A stretch of DNA of 64,000 nucleotides, taken from the NCBI GenBank assembly GCA_032622095.1, contig CP136069.1:65741319-65805318 (forward strand), in the 5' to 3' direction. The translations under genes and the position numbers were made by a program. Every line of letters starts with the position of its first letter. Within the stretch, counting starts at the first letter, position 1. Below the pieces are notes generated by a model that was not told where the DNA came from, did not search any database, and was given only the letters and a program-made list of their open reading frames with translations. Source of the DNA: Siphonodentalium dalli (lineage: Eukaryota > Mollusca > Scaphopoda > Gadilida > Siphonodentaliidae). Shown here in pieces: positions 55,884 through 64,000 of this stretch.

Positions 55884-56285
55884 CGAAGGACCGCTAGGTA
55901 CATGTATATTAAGAACAACTATAGTCGCCAAGGTGCATGGGTCACCACCATGCTAGAGGAACTCGATCTACAACCTCTAGAGGAGCGTCGAAGAGAACAG
56001 CGCCTCATACAGTTACACAAGATACAGGTACATGTTGTTGAATGACTTATCTGTCACCAAACAAAAACAGGCAGAAAGATAACTGCCAGAAAAATCATAG
56101 ATTGTGTGTCAATATTCAATAAACATCATTGAAAAAGAAGAATGTAAAATTGAAAGCGCTTTCAAGCCACGGCGTACTACTAGTAGCTGTACACAATTAA
56201 AACATTATTTCTTCAATAAGACGATCTTGGTCTGGAACCATCTGGAAGACGGGTTGTGTGCAACAGTGATCCCGAGTGGTTCTTA
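55884..56285 (+). mobile_element. Non-LTR retrotransposon: 3' remnant of the reverse-transcriptase ORF
   Basis: Frame 1 (55884-56027) reads RRTARYMYIKNNYSRQGAWV then TTMLEELDLQPLEERRREQR and LIQLHKIQ. After a gap, another frame (about 56150-56285) reads FKPRRTTSSCTQLKHYFFNK then TILVWNHLEDGL. The AARY..NYS...S/W.MLxxLxxxxLExRRxxxRLxxLxKI block followed by a ...YxxSFFxxTIxxWNxL block is the standard C-terminal end of many jockey/CR1-type RT proteins. The copy is frameshifted and stop-interrupted, with no RT catalytic core. It lies 160 bp before FDX2 exon 2. Confidence 0.78.
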
Positions 56286-56444
56286 AGGGCACTCTGCAAT
56301 GGTGTAATCACTGATGCTGAGGACTCAACACCATCACAGTCCTCAACGTAAACAACATCATCCTTCACACAGTGTGCTAAGACCAGAATTGGTTCCTTCA
56401 CTGCCTCACCTACAGATTTGCTGCAAATATTTTCTTCTTTTCAG

Positions 56445-56499
56445 GGCCTTTGCTGGGTGGTGAATTTGAGCACAAAGATCCGGCTTCAGCGAGTGAAAT
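56445..56499 (+). CDS. FDX2: FDX2 exon 2: linker after the presequence
   Basis: A 55-base exon lies between a polypyrimidine acceptor (TTCTTCTTTTCAG|GG) and a consensus donor (GAAAT|GTGAGT). With the single base carried from exon 1 it encodes GPLLGGEFEHKDPASASE and two bases of the next codon. This is the acidic, low-conservation linker that precedes the ferredoxin fold in FDX2 proteins. Its phases (1 in, 2 out) match exons 1 and 3 exactly. That match is the main reason to accept so short an exon. It lies 160 bp downstream of a reverse-transcriptase remnant. Confidence 0.8.
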
Positions 56500-57061
56500 G
56501 TGAGTACATGTACCAGTATTTTAATTAAATTTCAAGGTTCCTCTTTGGGATTTTGACAATTAGAGTATGGGTGATTTCAACAGAAACCAGCTGCAAAGTA
56601 CATGTCTGGATTATGACAAAGATCGAAAAGTCAATATCAGTTAGAAATTTAAATTAATTTCTTAAATTTCTGCGAGAGTTTGTGACATCCGAGTTAATTT
56701 CAAATTGTTGCACCTTTGAGTCACATTGGTTTTATATTTTTAGTGAACTATGGACATGTTGGCGGCCTTGTTCCTGGCAATTAATTAAGATGTACAAACC
56801 CACATTTCCTGATATGATTTCACTGTATACACACCTTCATGGCAAATGAAAAACAAACCACTTCTTTGGTAAAGTGATTTTTATTAAATTGGAAAACTAC
56901 TACATGCAGCCTTCTTTGGCTTCGGCAATCTACTATGGCAACACTTTATCATGGCCCAGTTTGCTTCAGCATTGCTGATTGCCCTAGCAAATTATGAGGG
57001 CTGTTCATGCATATAAAATGAAGTGGATGTATTATATTTTTGGAGTACATACTGTAGTTTG

Positions 57062-57223
57062 CAGGGCTCGATATAACTGAATGCACATCGCAATTTGCGA
57101 TGTGATTTCAATTTCTGCCAACCAATTTACAATAAAAAGACATGTTTTGGTAGAGAATTATATACAAAATCTACCCAGTGCTGCGAAATGCTATACAAAT
57201 TTAAAACGCTAAATTGACCCCTG
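57062..57223 (+). mobile_element. hAT-like MITE, 162 bp, perfect 8-bp duplication
   Basis: CAGGGCTCGATATAACTG start and GACCCCTG end. GTAGTTTG lies at 57054-57061 and 57224-57231. It is in FDX2 intron 2, 122 bp before exon 3. Its relative is at 3.2 kb. Confidence 0.85.
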
Positions 57224-57345
57224 GTAGTTTGCAGGTGACCTTGAATGCAACTATAGTCAATTTGATCATTTTAATAAAATAAGCGATTATTAAACTTGAT
57301 ATTATAATGACTGTGGTATATTTTATTCTTATGTCTTCTTCACAG

Positions 57346-57452
57346 TGTGAAGATAAATTACACTGATAAGAATGGTAAACAGACAGCTGTGCAAGGGAAA
57401 GTTGGCGATAATGCAATGTACCTAGCTCACAGATACGGTATCGAAGTAGAAG
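57346..57452 (+). CDS. FDX2: FDX2 exon 3: N-terminal half of the ferredoxin fold
   Basis: The exon has acceptor CTTCACAG|TG and donor GAAG|GTAATT. It encodes IVKINYTDKNGKQTAV then QGKVGDNAMYLAHRYGIEVEG, residues 78-113 of the predicted protein. This is the first beta hairpin and helix of adrenodoxin-type ferredoxins. The V-x-[FY]-x-D-x-x-G start and the GKVGDNxxxLAHRYGIxxEG block match FDX2 more closely than FDX1 (from memory of the family, not a search). It enters in phase 2 and leaves in phase 1. A transposon with an 8-bp duplication begins about 45 bases after the donor. Confidence 0.92.
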
Positions 57453-57497
57453 GTAATTCATATAGGAATTATATATTGACACATACATGTACAACCT

Positions 57498-58261
57498 CAA
57501 TTCTGATTAAAATCAGACTCAAACGGCTCCGCTTTACTGAGTCTGAAGAAATTAGTTGTGTGTCACATAAATAACTTCTGCATGCAATGCATTTAGTATG
57601 ACGTCACAGCCCCTAAATAGTTTTACGATTTTCTTTCGGTTTTGTTTTTATCCCCCGCTTCCAACTGGTGTTGAAATTCTTGGAAAAACATACTTCTATT
57701 CTCCTTGCTACTTGGTAGGTATTATTATTAAATTCTGGACTCTTCACATACGTTTTTAATGTTTAGTGAGTTGTCATAATCTCTAATTTTGTGAATGATG
57801 TGTGAAACTATCAATGTCACAGAAAATTCATGATCACTGATACAATGCATATCACGATACACAAAATTGGTGTTTCCAAATGAATACTGCTTGATTTATC
57901 AGAAACAACAAGTTTATAACTGGAGGTAGAGTTCATTTTAAACTAACATGCAGTTTAATTCTTGGCTAAATGAGTCAAATATACATTGTATACATGTAAA
58001 CTTGACAGATCATTGCAGGTTTTACTTTTTTACATTAGCCCATCATCAGACTTTATTTTATTTCCTGTATCGTGATACACATGACACGATATGATAAACG
58101 TATCGTTTGAAAGTGTATCATGATACATTTAATTCATGAATCGTTGCAGTCCTAGCTGACACTGACGTAATGCTTCCTGGTGGTAATGGGAACCCACCTA
58201 AATTCTTCAGACTCAGTAACGCGGATCCATTTGACTCGAGTCTGATTTTAATCAGAACTGA
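57498..58261. mobile_element. TIR element with 8-bp duplication in FDX2 intron 3
   Basis: CAATTCTGATTAAAATCAGA then CTC and the complement GAGTCTGATTTTAATCAGAA then CTGA. The inner arms AAACGGCTCCGCTTTACTGA/CAGTAACGCGGATCC-type and TCTGAAGAA/TTCTTCAGA extend the TIR to about 60 bp. The flanks are TACAACCT (57490-57497 and 58262-58269). It contains an inner ATGATACA/TGTATCA inverted region. Confidence 0.82.
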
Positions 58262-58269
58262 TACAACCT

Positions 58270-60010
58270 TTTTAGCTCAACTTTACAATGTAAAGTTTGA
58301 GCTATTGCCATATGTTGTCATCTGTGCATGCATGCGTGCATAATTTCCATCGGCATGCCCTACTGGCTGCATCCCTCATCAGATCTTCACCAAACTTCTT
58401 AAGTAGCTTCAGGGTGACCTATAGACGGGAGCTATTAAATTTTTCCGAATTTCAATGAAAAACATTTGATTCCCTTTGAACACCCTACAGCCCGTGTTTA
58501 TGGCCAGATAATTTTTAGCTCAACTTTACAATGTAAAGTTTGAGCTATTGCCATGGGTTGGCGTCTGTCGTGCATGCGTCAACAATTTCCTTCAGCATGC
58601 CATACAGGCCGCATCCCTTATCTGATCTTCACCAATTTCATTTGTAGCTTCAGGGTGACCTATACATTGTAGATGGGAGCTATCAAATTTTTTTGAATTT
58701 CGATGAAAGACATGGCCACTAGCAGCCATCTTGGATTTCAAATTTGAATTCATCGGCACACCCTACAGCACGTATTTATGGCTGGATCATGTTTGATAAA
58801 ATGGTTGTATTATGTAAATGGTTTGTCCGTCCGTCGTCCGTCCATCCGCTTTTGGTTTCCGGGTGATAACTTTAGATTGAATCGAGTGAACTGAACCAAA
58901 TTTGGTATGTTTGTTTACCCCACCAAAATACATATCAAGTTCGAAAATGGATTTCGTCCGCATGATTTTGACTGAGTTATGCTTCTTTTTCGACTTAGAT
59001 TTTACCTGATTTGCGGTTTCCAGATGATAACTTTAGATTGAATCAAGTGAACTGAACCAAATTTGGGATATTAGTTTACCACCCCAAAATACAGATCAAG
59101 TTCGAATATGGGTTTCGTTTGCATGATTTTGACTGAGTTATGCCCCTTTTTCGACTTAGATTTGACCTGATATGCGGTTTCCAGATGATAACTTTAGATT
59201 GAATCGAGTGAACTGAACCAAATTTGGTATACAGATCAAGTTCAAATATGGGTTCTGTCTACATACCCAACTCTTCTCCAGAAACGGGCGTATTATGCCA
59301 CGCCCCGATGGCGTGTTCTTGTTAAATTTTGCAGGGACAATTGTGATCACCTGCAGATGGGGGCTATCAAATTTGAACGATTTTCAATGAAAAGCATGGC
59401 TGCCAGCAGCTATCTTGGATTTTACTCTAAATCATTTGGCACACCCTACAGACCATATCCCTTATCCGATCATCACCAAACTTCATATGGATTTGGAGTG
59501 ACCTCTAGATAGGAGTCTCCTATTTTGACCGAAATTAAAAAAAAAAACAGCAGCAGCCATCTTGGATTTCAAATTTGAATCCATCAGCACAGCCCGCATT
59601 TATTGGAGGATTGATTTGAACATTTACAGGCATGTTTAGAATTACCTCAAGATGGGAGCTATCAAATTAAAAATAATTTCAGAGAAAAACATGGCTGCCA
59701 GCAGCCATCTTGGATTTTATTCTTTGCATGACTAAATCATATGGCACACCCTACAGACCACATCCCTCATCTGATGATCACCAAACTACAAATGGATCTT
59801 CGGTGTGACCTCTAGATGGGAGCCTCTTATTTTGACTGAAATCGTTGAAAAACATGGCTGCCCGCGGCCATCTTGGAATTTTTCTTTGTATGACTAACTC
59901 CTTTGGTGCGCCTCTACAGACCATATGCCTCATCCAATCATGATCAAACTTTATACGGATTTTCAGCGTGACTTCTTCTTTGTCATTCTTTTCATTGCTC
60001 AGCAAATAAT
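58270..60010. repeat. Degenerate tandem arrays in FDX2 intron 3
   Basis: Units starting AGCTCAACTTTACAATGTAA then AGTTTGAGCTATTGCCAT occur at 58274 and 58517. GATAACTTTAGATTGAATCG then AGTGAACTGAACC recurs about every 160 bp (58864, 59025, 59186). From 59340 on, CAGCAGCCATCTTGGATTT and CCCTACAGACCATATCCC recur every 150-250 bp. Reading frames here are short. Confidence 0.8.
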
Positions 60011-60262
60011 TAACGCCTCCCCAAGTGAGCTACAGTGTATTGACACTTTCATTTATATTGATTTTTTTTACCAAAGAAAATATTCATAAACAAATTTCTT
60101 TTCGGCTGGTTCAACCACCATAAGATAGCGCATCACAATCCATCCTCAGTGATGCCACCTAACCATGATAAAACTGCCAGATTTAGGGGATAATTATGTG
60201 ATAATCTGTAATAGCTAAAATGTATCTGTTTTTGCCTCATTTTGATAAATTTATCTGTCAGC

Positions 60263-60713
60263 TTAAAGATGCATAATCCGAATTAACGCTCCCAAATGAC
60301 TGTATCTTTGGCTTCGGGCAGCTTCGGGTGTGAAAAATATTTGATTCGAGTTGAGGAACCCACCCATCAAAGCTCAGAGTGATCAGATATCAATTTTTGT
60401 AATATGTTATTTCTCGAAATGTGTAATTAGTTGTGGCCCAGAAACGAGTCTTCAAAAATGATTATCTCAGACAAAATTGCGGATGAAGATGGATAACTCT
60501 AAAATCGAGTGGTAATATGGCCAAATTTTGTGATAGGCAAATGATAATATGGCCATATTTCGTTGAATAACATGATGATAAATAACACGTTTTGGGAAGT
60601 TTTATACCATAGTTGACAGCAGTTAGCATTATTTTGTTGTAATTAATCAATTCTGATAACAAAAGCGTATTTTAATGATATGGGGACCGTCTGATCAGAT
60701 TGAGTACCTTTAA
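60263..60713. mobile_element. Repeat E, diverged copy
   Basis: TTAAAGATGCATAATCCGAA to TTGAGTACCTTTAA, with TTTGATTCGAGTTGAGGAAC and CATCAAAGCTCAGAGTGATC inside. It ends 140 bp before FDX2 exon 4. Confidence 0.75.
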
Positions 60714-60821
60714 TTTGTCTGGTTCATGTCCAATGACACTCCCGTTTCAGTTGTAAAGTTATCCACCTTTTTATATTATTTTATCTGTTGTTGAGAGCTT
60801 GTGAGTTTAATTTACCTTTAA

Positions 60822-60941
<120 letters not shown>

Positions 60942-61112
60942 TAACTATAATGAGTATAATCCTGCAATAAACATTCCATTAAGATCCCAATAAACCGAGG
61001 TCTCAAGTCAATATATAACATCATGGTCAATTAGTTTTGAGGGAATAATTTATAATTAACTGGAGAGACATATAGCGAAAAAACTATTATTATAATATAT
61101 AAAACTTATCAT

Positions 61113-61590
61113 GTTAAAGGTACTCAACCCGTAAAGAGGGTCCCCATCTCAACAGATTCCAACAACAACAATCCGATCAGAGGGTCCTATATTACTATTT
61201 CTTTGGCTTTGGGGGTAAAAAATATTTGATTCGAGTCGAGGAACCCATCAAACAAAGCTCAGAGTTATTAGATATTGATTTTTGAAAATTCTTATGTTCT
61301 CGAGATGAGTACTTATAACTGCCGTCAATTTGGTAACATGCTCGAGATTTTACGCCAAAATTCTATTCAAACAGACAAGGATGGATAACTCTATAATCAA
61401 GTGGTAATAATTGACTACGTACTGGGCCAGTAAGAATTCCCGATAATGAAAAATAATAGATTTCTAAAATCGATATCTAACAAATCTGAGCTTTGATGGG
61501 TGACTTCCTCGACTCGAATCAAATTTTTTTTACCCCCGAAGCCATTGAAATAGTAATTGAGAGGAGTTTTATCGGGTTGAGTACCTTTAA
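61113..61590. mobile_element. Repeat E, near-perfect 478-bp palindrome
   Basis: TTAAAGGTACTCAACCCG and CGGGTTGAGTACCTTTAA. The arms TTTGATTCGAGTCGAGGAAC/CCTCGACTCGAATCAAAT and CAAAGCTCAGAGTTATTAGA/TCTAACAAATCTGAGCTTTG pair almost throughout. Confidence 0.85.
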
Positions 61591-61695
61591 TATATAATGA
61601 ATTATGATATCAGTTGTCCTGAGATAACTAGAAGTGCTCCACTCAATAATGACCGCTCTTTATGCAGATTGATGTATATGATAAGTGTTCAACTG

Positions 61696-62095
61696 TTAAC
61701 CCTTTACCCAACAGAACGGCCCTGTGCCAATGCATTCTCTTATATATGCGAGTCGACCATAGGTCGCCTCGCATATATAAGAGAATGCATTGGCTTAACA
61801 CATTAAAAATTATAAAATTGTTAAAGAATGTAAGAAAAAATGGTAAAAAGTGTTAATTTTTTTTTTTTTTTAGGCCAATGCATTCTCTTATATATGCGAG
61901 GCGACCTATGGTCGACTCGCATATATAAGAGAATGCATTGGCACAGGGCATAACTGTAACTATCACAATGTGGTCAAGGAGCCGGTTCCAATGATATCCA
62001 TATTTGTATGGTTCTATTGAGACAGAACGAAGATATTTTAGGCTGTTGAAGCTTTATTTGGCCGGTTTTGGCCGGTTTGTTGGGTAAAGGGTTAA
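61696..62095 (-). mobile_element. TTAA-flanked MITE with two cores, reverse copy of the 29.6-kb element
   Basis: A 400-bp element with TTAACCCTTTACCCAACA ends, cores at about 61728-61794 and 61873-61943, and CCGGTTTTGGCCGG near the right end. Same length as the copy at 29637-30036 and very similar along it. Confidence 0.9.
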
Positions 62096-62388
62096 TGCCA
62101 TTATAAAGCCAGATATAATCAAGAATTTTTCAATAGCATAGAATAGGGAAGAATACTGTCTAAATATCCACCCGTGTGGTCAAAATATGCATATGTACAA
62201 AATATTTTCTTCACACCCATAGGTCCTAACGAATGATAATCTTAATCCTAAACTAGTAGATTATCTGTTGCCGGTGTTCTCCTCTGATCCTTGCCGCTGT
62301 TCTCTCTTATTATAGAAAACATACATATTCGCTTCCACTTTAAATTGTATAAAAACACGAGAAAGAATAATCACATTCGCAGGCAACA

Positions 62389-63487
62389 CATATTTTTCCG
62401 CCAAGGAGAAGCCCTTCAACTGAACTATATGGATTATTATCCTCGGCCTTGTGTTATCAGGAGGGTTAAAATTTATTGTCCGTTTATTTGCCTACTCCGG
62501 TCAATCAGCGCTCGGATTAGCTCACGCATGAATGCGTCCCGTCCCCTTTTTTCCGCCATTTTGGCCTTGGGGTGGGAAATAACACCTTAAAATCTAACTG
62601 CGAGCACAATTGTTCCTCGTTCGAGCCATTCCCAGTGTGGGCTTCCCTCTAGTACCTTACCTCAACCTGATGCAGGCTGTTCTGTTGCTGGCGTCGATCC
62701 TGACATGCTTTTTTTCTATAATTCTCCTAGCGTCTGATGGCTTTGACGACGATGAGCAAGGATCTCGGGCCGACGGTGGTTCCCACTGTCGGTCAAGGAT
62801 TCTGTCGTTCCTAGGGAACTCGCTTTGCGTACGGAAACGACACGGGTCGATCTCTTGTAAAAACTTCATCACAGGATATGTGTCAAATCTTGTTACAATG
62901 AATTACACAAACTTTGCACAACTGTACCAGTCCTCGGGCTGTACCAGTTCGCGCCCCCTGGTCCTGCATCAGCAGACCGTGGCAGGCAGAGTGCCGTTCT
63001 CTGAGATTCGGGCAACCAATCCTCCGGGACAATAGCACCCGAGCCTTTTTTGGAGGCTGTTCTGTGTGAGGAAGACTCGCTGTCGCGTACCGTCAATAGC
63101 GCTTTCTATTTGGGAAGATATAAATAGTAAATACCGCCATCACTCTCATCGCAGGACACGAGAAAAAAGCAGCAGAAGAAGAAGTCTCTACTGCTCGGTT
63201 TCTACTAGTAGCTGGCACGTATGGTATGGCACTGCCTGGGATGTTTATTCCAAAAGACAAGGGGGGAGGTACAAGCTTGAGCAATGCTGGAATCTGAATT
63301 TATGAGCTCTTTCACATAACATATCAAAGCTGATTCATGACTAAATCACATTTACATGAAATCTGTTTGGAAGAGTACATTCCCGTCAAACTGGAATATT
63401 AAATTTATTGCTCGTTGCCTCCTCCTGGGCTTGCATTCTAATCCATATAGTTCAGTTGAAGGGCTTCTCCTTGGCGGAAAAATATAA
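62389..63487. mobile_element. Snap-back element, 1.1 kb
   Basis: ATATTTTTCCGCCAAGGAGA then AGCCCTTCAACTGAACTATA then TGGATTA at the left is exactly inverted at the right end (about 63441-63487). The inside (62545-63440) is of normal complexity, unlike the surrounding MITEs, with long frames open on both strands (for example 62610-63035 plus, 141 codons). I cannot assign it. It could be captured host sequence or a decayed transposase. Confidence 0.7.
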
Positions 63488-63489
63488 TT

Positions 63490-63828
63490 TTTAAAATTAA
63501 AATTCGTTTTTCCTCAAGGGAAGCCCGAAACTGAACTATCATAGAGCCCTCCCATGGCGGTGCCATTCCCAACCCCGCGACTCGCAAAAGTCGGAAATAA
63601 AACTGGCTAGATGAATTGTTAAGAGCGCGAGATTTGCACGGGACGCATTCATGCGTGAGCTAATCCGAGCGCTGATTGACCGGAGTCGCTGATTGACCGG
63701 AGTAGGCAAATAAACGGACAATAAATTTTAACCCTCCTGATAACACAAGGCCGAGGATAATAATCCATATAGTTCAGTTTCGGGCTTCCCTTGAGGAAAA
63801 ACTAATTTTAATTTAAAAAATTATATTT
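63490..63828. mobile_element. Second snap-back element sharing the first one's inner arm
   Basis: AATTTTTAAAATTAAAATTC then TTTTTCCTCAAGGGAAGCCC and GAAACTGAACTAT is inverted at 63765-63828. Inside, GGACGCATTCATGCGTGAGC to GAGGATAATAATCCATATAG (63640-63770) is the reverse complement of 62420-62540 in the first element. A 16-bp unit CGCTGATTGACCGGAG is tandemly doubled. Confidence 0.7.
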
Positions 63829-64000
63829 TATGCGAATAATTGTTACTAGCACTCGAGATCATCAAAGGTGTACCATTCAAGTGAGTCAGAACTTTAATCA
63901 AAATTTTAGCAAAAGTCAAATCTCTGTCAAGCTACCGGTACACAGTTAACAGAGAAATAAGTTTATCTGCATCAAATATTCTATCATTGAGATATATACA
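63829..64000. other. Window edge, presumed FDX2 intron
   Basis: No feature recognised. Confidence 0.3.

Noticed and set aside
61696-62095. Transcription unit suggested by TATATA motifs in the palindromic cores
   Set aside because: The TATATA occurs in both arms of a hairpin and in all copies; no downstream gene or start signal is linked to it.
62610-63035. 141-codon plus-strand ORF with a hydrophobic N-terminus and later cysteines
   Set aside because: Lies inside a snap-back element, also open on the minus strand, with no recognisable domain. Kept as a finding about the element, not called as a gene.

Overview
The window is AT-rich eukaryotic nuclear DNA, almost certainly from a marine invertebrate. 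Three things point to this: an intron-split nuclear gene for a mitochondrial protein, dense short non-autonomous DNA transposons, and words such as TACATGTA, TACCGGTA and ACTAGT scattered everywhere. A tRNA-derived SINE at 15.18-15.49 kb has a central domain and (AATC)n tail of the kind I associate with mollusc (bivalve-type) SINEs. Mollusc is therefore my best guess, but the sequence does not prove it.

Only two host genes can be supported, arranged head to head at about 47.4-48.25 kb with 337 bp between their start codons. The plus-strand gene is mitochondrial ferredoxin FDX2, which makes a [2Fe-2S] electron carrier. Four exons (48.07, 56.45, 57.35 and 60.85 kb) join in frame with good splice sites. 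They encode about 142 residues, including the CX5CX2C cluster motif, and the last exon(s) lie beyond the window. The minus-strand gene is represented by one first exon (47404-47736) that encodes a probable signal peptide and an unrecognised secreted or membrane protein. Both start codons sit in a TISU/YY1-like ATGGCG context.

Region 1-47.4 kb holds no gene I can defend. It is a mosaic of MITE families. (A) A palindrome of about 210 bp, CAGTAATGCCC..., has about 20 copies and TA target sites. (B) An element of up to about 450 bp, each end of which is itself a hairpin, has about 14 copies and 7-9 bp target duplications. (C/D/E) Several families are flanked by TTAA, many starting TTAACCCTTT (piggyBac-like), and several share one 68-bp palindromic core. 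(F) A family has 9-10 bp duplications (Mutator-like). (G) An older dispersed repeat serves as insertion target. (H) A GC-rich family carries 22-bp iterons. Several hAT-type insertions have 8-bp duplications. Nesting is common and gives relative ages.

Region 48.25-64 kb is FDX2 intronic sequence. Intron 1 (8.2 kb) carries a 3.28-kb Mutator-like element with long iterated TIRs and a transposase C-terminal remnant, a TTAA palindrome, a hAT transposase C-terminal fragment split by a 2.0-kb hAT element, and a non-LTR reverse-transcriptase 3' remnant. Introns 2 and 3 hold two further 8-bp-TSD elements and degenerate tandem arrays. The downstream end (62.4-63.8 kb) has two adjacent snap-back elements with related arms.

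I found no new multi-gene system. The most unusual signals are the shared palindromic core found in elements with different termini, the paired TISU-like starts of the divergent promoter, and the Mutator-like element with iterated TIRs.
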